Shown here piece after piece: positions 41,694-49,907 of a stretch of 64,000 nt of DNA. Made by a program: the position numbers and the translations under genes. A model generated the notes under the pieces. The model saw nothing but the letters and a program-made list of their open reading frames with translations, made no database searches and was not told the DNA's origin. The DNA is taken from assembly GCA_965207585.1 (NCBI GenBank), contig CBDBMT010000003.1, positions 372,001 through 436,000 of the forward strand, given 5' to 3'. The DNA comes from Bin87 sp965207585 (GTDB lineage: Bacteria; Chloroflexota; Dehalococcoidia; Lucifugimonadales; UBA3495). The number at the start of each line of letters is the position of its first letter. Positions within the stretch are counted from its first letter, which is position 1.

Positions 41694-42977
41694 ATGGCCA
41701 CCATCAGACCCTTTCGCGGTTGCCGCTACGATCCCGCTGCCGTGGGCAACCTCTCCTCCGTCATCTGCCCCCCCTACGACATGATCGGCCCGCAGCTGAA
41801 GACCGACCTGCAACAGCGCAGCCCTTACAACGCGGTCCACCTCGAGGGCGGCGAACAGCCCGACCCGGTGGATCCTCAGGCAGGCTATCAGCAGGCTGCG
41901 GGGCTGTTCCAACGCTGGCTTGCCGACGGTGTCATACGCCAGGACGACGCAGCCTCCTTCTACCTGATGCGGCACGCCTACGACTTCGGCGGACGCCGCT
42001 ATCAGCACCTGGGGCTGTTCGCTGACGTGCTGGTCGAGGACTACGACGCCGGATCCGTCCTGCCCCACGAGTTCACCCGCGAACCGTCGGTGCTGGACCG
42101 CGTGGCGCTGCTGGATGCCTGCCAGGCGCAGTTCAGCCCCATCATGTCCCTGTATCGCGACTCCGCCGGCGACCTCCGGCGCATACTCGACGCCATCGCC
42201 GCCGTACCGCCGGATGCGTCAGCGGCCACTCCAGCCGGCGGAACTGCCGAGTTCTGGCGCATCGGCGACGCGGCGATTCAGTCCAACCTCGTCGCCAGCT
42301 TTGCCGGTCGCCCGGTGTTCCTCGCCGATGGCCACCATCGCTACGAGGCGGCGCTCCGCTATCGGCGCGGCCGGCCCGGCGCTGAACAGGCCGACGATTC
42401 GGCCGCCAGCAACTACGTGATGATGACCCTGGTCGAATTCGACGACCCGGGCCTCCTTCTGTTGCCCTACCACCGCGTCGCCGGCGGCATGTCGTCCGAG
42501 CAGTTGGACGCCGTGCGTTCCAACATGGGCGAATATTTCGACTCGCGTCCCTTGAACCCCGACATCACGCCGGCGGCGGCGGTCGCCGACGTGGCCCGCA
42601 TCGGCGAGAACGCCCACTGCTTCGCCGTCTTCTGGTCCGATGCGCCGCCGACCATCCACACCTTGCGGTCCGGGATCGATTGGGCCTCCTGGGGTCAGCT
42701 GGCGGTCTCCGAGGCGTGGCTCTTGCAGGAGCGGGTGCTGTCGCCGGCGCTGGGAGACGCCCTGGCCCAGCATATCGACTACAGCCCCGACCACGAGGCC
42801 ATCGTCCAGCAGGTCAACGTCGGCGAGCAGCAGGCGGCCATCCTGCTCAAGCCCTTCCCGCTGGAGCCCTTCCGCCAGATCGTCAGCGCCGGCAACCGCC
42901 TTCCGCCCAAGTCGACCTTCTTCTACCCCAAACTCCCTACGGGGTTGGTGATCAACCAGCTCTCCGGCAGCATCTAG
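41694..42977 (+). CDS. DUF1015 family protein
   Basis: DUF1015 proteins are widespread, uncharacterised cytoplasmic proteins. The 427-residue product starts IRPFRGCRYDPAAVGNLSSV, then ICPPYDMIGPQ; later VFLADGHHRYEAALRYR and NYVMMTLVEFDDPGLLLLP, all family hallmarks. The His-rich DGHHRYEA motif suggests metal or nucleotide chemistry, unproven. It is followed by three tandem Uma2 genes. Confidence 0.9.
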   Translation: MATIRPFRGCRYDPAAVGNLSSVICPPYDMIGPQLKTDLQQRSPYNAVHLEGGEQPDPVDPQAGYQQAAGLFQRWLADGVIRQDDAASFYLMRHAYDFGGRRYQHLGLFADVLVEDYDAGSVLPHEFTREPSVLDRVALLDACQAQFSPIMSLYRDSAGDLRRILDAIAAVPPDASAATPAGGTAEFWRIGDAAIQSNLVASFAGRPVFLADGHHRYEAALRYRRGRPGAEQADDSAASNYVMMTLVEFDDPGLLLLPYHRVAGGMSSEQLDAVRSNMGEYFDSRPLNPDITPAAAVADVARIGENAHCFAVFWSDAPPTIHTLRSGIDWASWGQLAVSEAWLLQERVLSPALGDALAQHIDYSPDHEAIVQQVNVGEQQAAILLKPFPLEPFRQIVSAGNRLPPKSTFFYPKLPTGLVINQLSGSI

Positions 42978-42993
42978 CCCGCGAGGTGACGCC

Positions 42994-43578
42994 ATGACGA
43001 CCATCGCCCTGCCCGCGCAGGCCGCCGCGCCAACGCGGCGCCGGTTCACGGTAGAAGAGTTCTACGCCATGGCCGAGGCCGGCATCCTGGCTGAGGACGA
43101 ACGCGTCGAACTGCTGAATGGAGAAGTGTTTGCAATGGCGCCCATGGGAGCAGCTCACGCGGACATCACCTACCTCTTCGATGATTTTTTCAAGTCTTCA
43201 TTGCGAGGTCGCGCCCGCGTGCAGGTACAGGGGCCGCTGAGGGTAGATGACACCACCTTGCTGTTTCCGGACATCGCGGTGCTCCGTCCGCGGTCGGACT
43301 ACCGTCGCCATCTGCCCGAGCCGGGGGACGTGCTCTTGCTCATTGAGGTGTCCGATAGCTCGCTGCGGCGCGACCGTGAGGCCAAATTGTCTCGCTACGC
43401 CGCGGCCGGCATCCCCGAAGTATGGATCGCCAACGTGCCCGCCCGTCATGTCAAAGCCTTCTCCGACCCCGTGGACGGCGTCTATCAAAGCCGCCGCATC
43501 GTCCCTGCCGACGGCCAAATCAGTCCCATCGCCTTCCCCGACGTCGTGTTGACCGTGGGCGACTTCCTGCTTGAATAA
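42994..43578 (+). CDS. Uma2 family protein, tandem copy 1
   Basis: The 194-residue product has RRRFTVEEFYAMAEAGILAE, DERVELLNGEVFAMAPMG, LLFPDIAVLRPRSDYRRHLP and LLLIEVSDSSLRRDREAKLS with the nuclease-like D-x-E-V-K pattern. It is the most diverged of the three in a row. The leader GAGGTGACGCC before the ATG is repeated before the other copies. It starts 16 bases after the DUF1015 stop. Confidence 0.87.
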   Translation: MTTIALPAQAAAPTRRRFTVEEFYAMAEAGILAEDERVELLNGEVFAMAPMGAAHADITYLFDDFFKSSLRGRARVQVQGPLRVDDTTLLFPDIAVLRPRSDYRRHLPEPGDVLLLIEVSDSSLRRDREAKLSRYAAAGIPEVWIANVPARHVKAFSDPVDGVYQSRRIVPADGQISPIAFPDVVLTVGDFLLE

Positions 43579-43587
43579 GGTGATGAC

Positions 43588-44172
43588 ATGACGACCACCG
43601 CCTTGCCCACAGAAAACACCGCGCCAACCCGCCGCCGCTTCACCGTCGAGGAATACTGCGCCATGGCCGAGGCCGGAATCCTGGCCGAGGACGAGCGCGT
43701 TGAACTGCTGGACGGAGAAATATTCATAATGCCCCCCATCGGAGAGCCCCACGAATTCGGCACTGATCTGTTTAACCGCGAGCTGTCGCATCGTCTTTAC
43801 GATCGAGCTCTCGTGAGGGTCCAGAACTCGATCCGATTGAACGATTATGGACTGCCCGAGCCGGACATTGCAGTCGTCCGGTTCAGGAACGACTATCACA
43901 GAAACCGGCCCACTCCGGCCGACGTGCTGCTGGTCATCGAGGTCGCGGACAGTTCTCTGCGGCGCGACCGTGAGATGAAACTGCCGCACTACGCCGCGGC
44001 CGGCATCCCCGAAGTCTGGATCGCCAACGTGCCGGCCCGCCAAGTGGAAGCCTTCCATGACCCCGTGGATGGCGTGTATCAGAGCAGCCGCATCGTCCCC
44101 GCCGACGGCCAGATCAGCCCCATCGCCTTCCCCGACGTCGTGTTGACCGTGGGCGACTTCCTGCTTGAATAA
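43588..44172 (+). CDS. Uma2 family protein, tandem copy 2
   Basis: The 194-residue product has RRRFTVEEYCAMAEAGILAE, ERVELLDGEIFIMPPIGEP, then LPEPDIAVVRFRNDYHRNRP and LLVIEVADSSLRRDREMKLP. It is nearly identical to copy 3 over most of its length; 202 bases (43838-44039) match copy 3 exactly. Residues about 57-83 differ. This points to recent duplication or gene conversion. Confidence 0.87.
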   Translation: MTTTALPTENTAPTRRRFTVEEYCAMAEAGILAEDERVELLDGEIFIMPPIGEPHEFGTDLFNRELSHRLYDRALVRVQNSIRLNDYGLPEPDIAVVRFRNDYHRNRPTPADVLLVIEVADSSLRRDREMKLPHYAAAGIPEVWIANVPARQVEAFHDPVDGVYQSSRIVPADGQISPIAFPDVVLTVGDFLLE

Positions 44173-44181
44173 GGTGACGCC

Positions 44182-44814
44182 ATGACCACCACCGCCCGGC
44201 CCGCACAAACCGCCGCGCCAACCCGCCGCCGCTTCACCGTCGAGGAATACTGCGCCATGGCCGAGGCCGGCATCCTGGCCGAAGACGAGCGCGTTGAACT
44301 GCTGGACGGAGAAATATTCGTAATGCCTCCCATCGGACCACCTCACGAAGACGGAACCACACGTTTGAGCAGAGATCTGGTTCTCCGACTCGGCGACCGC
44401 GCTTGGGTGCGCGTTCAGAATTCGGTGCGCCTGAACGATTATGGACTGCCCGAGCCGGACATTGCAGTCGTCCGGTTCAGGAACGACTATCACAGAAACC
44501 GGCCCACTCCGGCCGACGTGCTGCTGGTCATCGAGGTCGCGGACAGTTCTCTGCGGCGCGACCGTGAGATGAAACTGCCGCACTACGCCGCGGCCGGCAT
44601 CCCCGAAGTCTGGATCGCCAACGTGCCGGCCCGGCAAGTGGAAGCCTTCCATGACCCCGTGGATGGCGTGTATCAGAGCAGCCGCATCGTCCCCGCCGAC
44701 GGTCAAATCAGCCCACGGGCCTTCCCCGACGTGGTGCTTACCGTGGGCGACTTCCTGCTCGGTGACCCCGGCAGCGAAGGCGACGAAACGGGCGCGCTCG
44801 GAACGGATTCGTAA
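44182..44814 (+). CDS. Uma2 family protein, tandem copy 3
   Basis: The 210-residue protein shares long exact stretches with copy 2, including LNDYGLPEPDIAVVRFRND and the IEVADSSLRRDREMK core. It carries a different 27-residue block (GTTRLSRDLVLRLGDRAWVR region) and a C-terminal extension GDPGSEGDETGALGTDS, because the ending Glu-stop is replaced by Gly and an open frame. Function is unknown beyond the nuclease-like fold. Confidence 0.87.
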   Translation: MTTTARPAQTAAPTRRRFTVEEYCAMAEAGILAEDERVELLDGEIFVMPPIGPPHEDGTTRLSRDLVLRLGDRAWVRVQNSVRLNDYGLPEPDIAVVRFRNDYHRNRPTPADVLLVIEVADSSLRRDREMKLPHYAAAGIPEVWIANVPARQVEAFHDPVDGVYQSSRIVPADGQISPRAFPDVVLTVGDFLLGDPGSEGDETGALGTDS

Positions 44815-44951
44815 ATCCTTGCTATAATATTGTCGGCGTGTGAACAAAATCACGCTGTTATCCGCCGTCGCATGACGCGCAGCACTGACGACCAGAGTCG
44901 TCCAACAGACCAATAATGCGCTCCCTCGCGCGCCAACCAGGAGCTTTCCCG

Positions 44952-46067
44952 ATGACCTTGACCAAGATCGCGCCCCAGAACCTGCGTACCCCCGGACCCA
45001 CTCCCATCCCGGACGACATCGTCGACGAGATGTCCCTGCCCATGATCAACCACCGGGGTCCCGAGTTCAAGGAGCTGATCGAGGCCACCACCGCCGGTCT
45101 CAAGCAGGTCTTCATGACCACCAACGACCTCTACATCCTCACCTCCAGCGGCACCGGCGCCCTGGAGGCCGCGGTGGTCAACACTCTGTCCCCCGGCGAC
45201 AAGGTCATCGCCGCCACCGCCGGCTCTTTCGGCGACCGCTTCGTCCAGATCGCCGAAGGCTACGGCACCGACGTCACCCGCATGGACTTCGAGTGGGGCG
45301 ACGCCATCGACCCTGAGGCCATCCGCGCCGAGTTGCAGAAAGACACGGAGATCAAGGCCGTGCTCGTCACCCATAACGAGACCTCTACCGGCGTGACCCA
45401 CGATCTGGAATCCATTGCCCGCGTGGTCAAGGGCGAGTTCGACAAGCTGCTGCTGGTCGACGCCGTGAGCAGCCTCGGCTGCATCCCCCTTCCGGTGGAC
45501 GGCTGGGATTGCGACCTGGTGGCCACCGGCTCCCAGAAGGGCTTCATGATCCCGCCCGGCCTGGCCTTCATCAGCATCAGCGCCCGGGGCTGGGAAGCTT
45601 ACCAGGAAGCCAAGATGCCTCGCTTCTACTTCGACCTGATGGCCGCCGAGCGCTCCCTGGTACGCGGCCAGACCCCCTGGACGCCCAACGTCGCGCTGCT
45701 CTACGGCCTGCGACTGGGCCTGGATCACATCCTCGACGAGGGCCTGGAGAACGTCTACGAACGGCACGCCGAGGTCGCCGCATACACCAGGGCCGGCGTC
45801 AAGGCCCTGGGCCTCGAGCTCCTCGCCAACGACGAATCCCGCGCCTCCAACACTGTCACCGGCATCAAGATGCCCGAGGACATCGATGGCGGCAGGTTCA
45901 TGTCCATGATGCGCGAGGATGAAGGCGTCGTCCTGGCCGGCGGACAGGGCAAGCTCACCGGCCACTGCTTCCGCATCGGCCACCTGGGCTGGGTGACCAA
46001 AGACGACATCACCGAGGTGCTGGAAGCCCTGGAGCGCGTGCTGCCCAAAGTCGGTTTCAAGAGCTAG
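44952..46067 (+). CDS. Class-V aminotransferase, serine/alanine-glyoxylate type
   Basis: The 371-residue PLP enzyme begins with LRTPGPTPIPDDIVDEMSLP and MINHRGPEF, which is typical for this group, then LTSSGTGALEAAVVNTLSPG, HNETSTGVTHDLESIARVV and the PLP-lysine loop VATGSQKGFMIPPGLAFI. It likely uses glyoxylate or pyruvate as amino acceptor. Start ATG 44952 was chosen because the family begins just before LRTPGP. GGAG precedes it. Confidence 0.9.
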   Translation: MTLTKIAPQNLRTPGPTPIPDDIVDEMSLPMINHRGPEFKELIEATTAGLKQVFMTTNDLYILTSSGTGALEAAVVNTLSPGDKVIAATAGSFGDRFVQIAEGYGTDVTRMDFEWGDAIDPEAIRAELQKDTEIKAVLVTHNETSTGVTHDLESIARVVKGEFDKLLLVDAVSSLGCIPLPVDGWDCDLVATGSQKGFMIPPGLAFISISARGWEAYQEAKMPRFYFDLMAAERSLVRGQTPWTPNVALLYGLRLGLDHILDEGLENVYERHAEVAAYTRAGVKALGLELLANDESRASNTVTGIKMPEDIDGGRFMSMMREDEGVVLAGGQGKLTGHCFRIGHLGWVTKDDITEVLEALERVLPKVGFKS

Positions 46068-46085
46068 TTCAACCGCAACATTTGC

Positions 46086-46111
46086 TGGGGGCGAATGATC
46101 ATTCGCCCCCA
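46086..46111. repeat. GGGGGCGAATGATCATTCGCCCCC palindrome
   Basis: A perfect 26-base palindrome (TGGGGGCGAATGA and its complement) lies 18 bases after the aminotransferase stop. The same element occurs at 36268 and in altered form at 51457. A terminator role is likely for some copies, unproven here because a T-run is short. Confidence 0.7.
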
Positions 46112-46126
46112 CGTTTATCTACTGTC

Positions 46127-46588
46127 ATGTCTTCCGTTTCCCAACTGCAACAGGCAATGGCGGCCTTGCGCCTCTCCCTGGCGGAAATTCGCCATAAGGA
46201 AGAGCAGCTGGACGCGAGTATCGCCCAATTCCGTACCCAGTTGCGCCGGCTGCCACGTCAGACCATCTACGGTCGCGCCCCGCTGGACATGGCCCTCTCC
46301 GCCATGGGTGAGGTCGAGGAGCGGCTGCGGGACGCTGAGGAAAACCATCGGCGCCTGCTCACCATCAAAAAGGCGGCGCTGGACGAACTGGCTGCCCTGG
46401 AGTCGGTTGAGCAGGTCGACAAGGCGCGGAAGGAATTAGCCCAACTGAAGCAGCAGACCGGCCGCCAGGATCAGTCGCCAGACCGTGCGGCAGAGATCCG
46501 TCGGCTCGAACAGTTCATCGCCGAGCACAGCAAGCGCGCCGAACAGGCGATCACCGCCAGCTTCGAAGAGCGACGCGGCCAGCGTTAG
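46127..46588 (+). CDS. Coiled-coil protein, unknown
   Basis: The 153-residue product is almost entirely helical and charged, with heptad-like spacing (SQLQQAMAALRLSLAEIRHK, RLEQFIAEHSKRAEQAITAS). One central RQTIYGRAPLDMALSAMGEV interrupts the helix. No family is recognised and no membrane segment is seen. ATG 46127 was preferred to 46082, which lies in the palindrome. Its placement before an LLM gene gives no functional clue. Confidence 0.6.
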   Translation: MSSVSQLQQAMAALRLSLAEIRHKEEQLDASIAQFRTQLRRLPRQTIYGRAPLDMALSAMGEVEERLRDAEENHRRLLTIKKAALDELAALESVEQVDKARKELAQLKQQTGRQDQSPDRAAEIRRLEQFIAEHSKRAEQAITASFEERRGQR

Positions 46589-46660
46589 CGACCGCCCGAA
46601 GGTCGGTCACAAACCCAAACAGCCACGTTGGCGGCAACGCCAGGAAGGGAGCATCGCAGC

Positions 46661-47764
46661 ATGAAGGCATCCTATCTCGGCGCCATGGGTTATGCGCACC
46701 GGCGGGACTTTCCGCCGACCTGGCCCACGCCTCCGTCGTACAGCGACCCCGAAACCTCGGTGCAGAGCTACCAGGACGGCATCGAGGAGTGCGAGTTCGC
46801 CGAGGAGATGGGCTTCGAGTGGGTCAGCTTCTCCGAGCACCACTACTCGGGCCGCATCGCCACCGGCACGCCGGCCGTCATGGCCGCCGCTGTAGCGGAG
46901 CGATGCAAGTCGGTGAAGATCGCCATGCTGGGCCCCCTGCTGCCCCTCAACAACCCCATACGCGCCGCGGAAGAGCTCACCCTGCTGGACAACATCACCA
47001 ACGGCCGCCTGGTGATGGGCTTCCTGCGCGGCACCCCCAACGAGGACCAGGTGTACGGCGTCCACCCCTCGGAAGGCCGGGGACGTCTCCTGGAAGGCAT
47101 GGATCTGATTCTGAAGGCCATGACGGAGCCCGAACCCTTCTCCTGGGAGGGCCGTTATTACCAATACCGCACCGTGGCCGTGTGGCCCCGTCCGGTGCAG
47201 CAGCCCTTCCCGTCGGCCCTCGTGGCCACCCGCAGCGATGATGCGGTGCAGTTCGCCGCTGAGCACGGGTTGGGCCTCGGCGTATCCTTCGTGCCATCGG
47301 AACAGGTGGCGGGCATCACCGAAAAATACCTGCGCTGGTGCGACGACGCCGGCTGGCAGCCGGAACCGGACCAGCTGGTGTTTCGCGGCAGCATCTACCT
47401 GGCCGAAACCGACCGCCAAGCCCAGGAATGGTTCGAAGCGCAGACCGACCAGGGCCGCGCTCCGGGCATGGCTCTGCGCTCCTCGGTGTCGCAAGTCATC
47501 CAGGCTTCCCGGGCCGGCGCGGATGTTGACTATCGCAACGTGTTCGCCGGCAGCGCCAGCGGCGACATCGTGGGAGGCGCTCCCGGCCTCACCTTCGTCG
47601 GCGGGCCGGACACCATTTTCGAGCAGATCAAGGCCTACCACGACCAGTGCGGCACCGGCGTCATCGACCTCTTCTTCCAGCAGCCCAGTCTGACCCACCG
47701 GGACGTGATGGCCGAGATCGACCTGTTCGGGCGCGAGGTCCTGCCTCGCCTCAAGGAGTTGTAA
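46661..47764 (+). CDS. LLM class flavin-dependent oxidoreductase
   Basis: The 367-residue bacterial luciferase-like protein has ECEFAEEMGFEWVSFSEHHY, KIAMLGPLLPLNNPIRAAEE, LTLLDNITNGRLVMGFLRGT and FVGGPDTIFEQIKAYHDQCG, typical of the group. The substrate is unknown. Start ATG 46661 was chosen over 46628, which lacks a ribosome site; GGAAGG precedes it. An alpha/beta hydrolase gene starts three bases after its stop. Confidence 0.88.
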   Translation: MKASYLGAMGYAHRRDFPPTWPTPPSYSDPETSVQSYQDGIEECEFAEEMGFEWVSFSEHHYSGRIATGTPAVMAAAVAERCKSVKIAMLGPLLPLNNPIRAAEELTLLDNITNGRLVMGFLRGTPNEDQVYGVHPSEGRGRLLEGMDLILKAMTEPEPFSWEGRYYQYRTVAVWPRPVQQPFPSALVATRSDDAVQFAAEHGLGLGVSFVPSEQVAGITEKYLRWCDDAGWQPEPDQLVFRGSIYLAETDRQAQEWFEAQTDQGRAPGMALRSSVSQVIQASRAGADVDYRNVFAGSASGDIVGGAPGLTFVGGPDTIFEQIKAYHDQCGTGVIDLFFQQPSLTHRDVMAEIDLFGREVLPRLKEL

Positions 47765-47767
47765 CCG

Positions 47768-48337
47768 GTGACTTCCGACCGCCCGCGTGACACCGTCGTC
47801 ATCGTTGACGAACCGGGGCGTTCTGCCGCTCTTCGTGACGGCCTAGTGCAACGGTGGGTGGTGCTGGAGCCTGGCTTGGACGATTTTGGCGCAGGAGCGG
47901 AAGACCGGATTGCCGCTGCGGTTGCCCCGTTGACCTCCGGACCCTACGGTCTTATCGGCGTTTCGTCCGCCGCGTCGGTGGCCATCCGCCACGCTCTGCG
48001 GTCGCCTGATAGCATAGCAGCGTTGATCCTGGTCTCGCCCTTGGCCTTACGACCCGCCGGAGAGCCGGTCGGATCCACCCAGGAACTGGAGGAACAGATC
48101 TCTGGAATCCGGTGCCCCACGCTGGCAGTGTTCGGGCAGGCGGATGACGCCATTGACCCGGTAGCGCCGAGCATTTACCGGAGCCGCATCCCCAACTGCA
48201 ACGTGGCGTTCGTTTACGACGCCGGTCACGACATCGCCAGCGAGCGTCCGCAGGCCCTGCTGAACCTCGTCGAGGATTACCTCGAACGACGCGAGACCTT
48301 CATCGTGCAGAACCGCGCCGGCGCAATCAACCCCTGA
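47768..48337 (+). CDS. Alpha/beta-hydrolase fold protein
   Basis: The 189-residue protein has the nucleophile-type turn LIGVSSAASVAIRH, a strand CPTLAVFGQADDAIDP with an acidic residue, and the catalytic-His segment FVYDAGHDIASERP. It is short for the family (usually 250 or more), so part of the lid or N-terminus is missing. GTG is used as start. It sits directly behind the LLM gene and may act in the same pathway. Confidence 0.75.
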   Translation: MTSDRPRDTVVIVDEPGRSAALRDGLVQRWVVLEPGLDDFGAGAEDRIAAAVAPLTSGPYGLIGVSSAASVAIRHALRSPDSIAALILVSPLALRPAGEPVGSTQELEEQISGIRCPTLAVFGQADDAIDPVAPSIYRSRIPNCNVAFVYDAGHDIASERPQALLNLVEDYLERRETFIVQNRAGAINP

Positions 48338-48369
48338 CCGTAAGCCCTCAAGGTACTTTCAAAGTCCCC

Positions 48370-48448
48370 CGTCGTTCCCGCGAAAGTGGGAACCCAGAAT
48401 GGCTCTTCTCACAACTGCCTCTGGATTCCTGCTTTCGCAGGAATGACG
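48370..48448. repeat. GTCGTTCC/GTCATTCC inverted-repeat pair
   Basis: CGTCGTTCCCGCGAAAGTGG at the left and TTCCTGCTTTCGCAGGAATG at the right form two hairpins and an overall inverted repeat. It lies between the alpha/beta hydrolase and DinB-like genes, and belongs to the family at 22489. Confidence 0.7.
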
Positions 48449-48500
48449 GCTTGGTGGTGCGAGGGCTGCTCGATTGACTTGGAAAAGGCCGTGGTAAGCC

Positions 48501-49031
48501 CTAGTTGCCCTCGGCCCTATCCCGCTGCCCTTCCTGCAACTCGTCGATCTGTTCCCGCGTGCGCCCGTAGATCTGCGGGACGTCCCAGCCCTGCATCCCG
48601 GCGTAGGTGTCGATCTGTGAGCGGTGGTGCACCTCGTGTTCCACCAGCATCATCAGGATCCGCCAGCCGCTGAGCATGCCGTCGGTGTCGATCATCTTGA
48701 TCCGCCGCGTCAGCCAGTCCGCGGGCGTGCCCTCGATGCGGCTGCGAAACTCGGCGGCCGAGGTCTCCAGCGCCGGAACCCAATCATCGATTGACGCAGT
48801 ACTCGGTACTTCCCAGTCGTACAGCCACCCCTCGTTGCGATAGGCCCGCGCGAAGTACATCCGCGACTCGCAGATGTGATGCACGATCTGGCGGATGCTC
48901 CACGCGTTCTCGCCCTCGCCTGCCGGCGGTGCCCACGATTCGGCCGGCGCCGGCAGCGCCTGAATATCCCGCACGGTGCGGCGATGTATGCCGTCGAAAT
49001 AGCTCAGGAATGCCTGTGGGTCGTTTAGCAT
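48501..49031 (-). CDS. DinB family protein
   Basis: DinB-like proteins are four-helix bundles with a metal site made by three His residues; some are thiol transferases. The 176-residue product has WSIRQIVHHICESRMYF and MLVEHEVHHRSQIDTYAG, carrying the His residues in the expected positions. The cofactor is unknown. Its first seven bases overlap the Uma2 gene at 49025. Confidence 0.82.
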   Translation of the reverse strand: MLNDPQAFLSYFDGIHRRTVRDIQALPAPAESWAPPAGEGENAWSIRQIVHHICESRMYFARAYRNEGWLYDWEVPSTASIDDWVPALETSAAEFRSRIEGTPADWLTRRIKMIDTDGMLSGWRILMMLVEHEVHHRSQIDTYAGMQGWDVPQIYGRTREQIDELQEGQRDRAEGN

Positions 49032-49834
49032 GGGCCGGCATCTCCTTGTGTTCCATTTTCTTCGCCGTCTCTTCGGCGGAGCAGTTCCCGAAGGCGCTCA
49101 ACCTCAGCCAGGGCTGCATTGCGCTCTTCCCGTGCCGCGTCCCGCTGATCACGGACCGCGATTGCATACGCTTGTTCCGCCCGCCAATTCCGGTCGTAGG
49201 TCTGGGTGGACGGGTCATACACCCGGGGCCAGCCATCATCCCAGCACAGGCTGATGCCCAACAGCGGGCTGTACACCTTCAGGATTCCATCGGGTTCGCG
49301 TGTTTGCGGCCGCTCCCGATAGCTTCCGTCAACCAGTTCACCACCCCATATCGGATGCCCGTGATACCGTCCGCCGGTGGGATCAAAACGCCAGTATTCA
49401 CGAACACCGATGGCGGCGTACACTCCCGGCTTGTAGTTCACGTCCCTTGGGGCAGTGCTCTCCGAGGCGACTTCCAGGGCGAAGTCCGGCGGCTTCCCCA
49501 CCTCCCAGGGCAGGTAGATTTTGCGGGGTCGAATCGCCGCGGCATCCACACCGAAGGCCAAATATATGTCCGGCGCGATGCGCACGTTCAGGTTGCTGGG
49601 GTCGTAACAGATAAACGTTCCGTCGTCCAGGAACACGTCGGGCCGGGTGTCAAACTCGGTGAACCGGGCAGCCAGCAGCCCGGTGATCTCCCTAATCTCG
49701 CGGCTCTGCTCCATGTGGTCCGGCGGAAGCTCCTTCTCGTTGGGGTCGAATTCCAGGCTAGCGTAGTCGATCTCCCCACCACGGCGGTAGGGCAGCATCT
49801 TTGCGCCGCTGGGTGTCTTGGGGGATGTCATCAT
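49025..49834 (-). CDS. Uma2 family protein with C-terminal coiled coil
   Basis: The 269-residue protein has FICYDPSNLNVRIAPDIYLA, then PPDFALEVASESTAPRDVNY and VYAAIGVREYWRFDPTGGRY. It ends in a charged helix (RDQRDAAREERNAALAEVER). It is the same long form as 33011 and 61382. The start was set at the double ATG 49834; a reading to 49909 overlaps the divergent GMC gene. It ends inside DinB. Confidence 0.85.
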   Translation of the reverse strand: MMTSPKTPSGAKMLPYRRGGEIDYASLEFDPNEKELPPDHMEQSREIREITGLLAARFTEFDTRPDVFLDDGTFICYDPSNLNVRIAPDIYLAFGVDAAAIRPRKIYLPWEVGKPPDFALEVASESTAPRDVNYKPGVYAAIGVREYWRFDPTGGRYHGHPIWGGELVDGSYRERPQTREPDGILKVYSPLLGISLCWDDGWPRVYDPSTQTYDRNWRAEQAYAIAVRDQRDAAREERNAALAEVERLRELLRRRDGEENGTQGDAGPC

Positions 49835-49907
49835 CAAACTCCCGGCCAGGCCGATTGTGCCGGTAGTGTAAAATCGGCCATCCGAAACCGCAAGCGAGGG
49901 CATTGTC

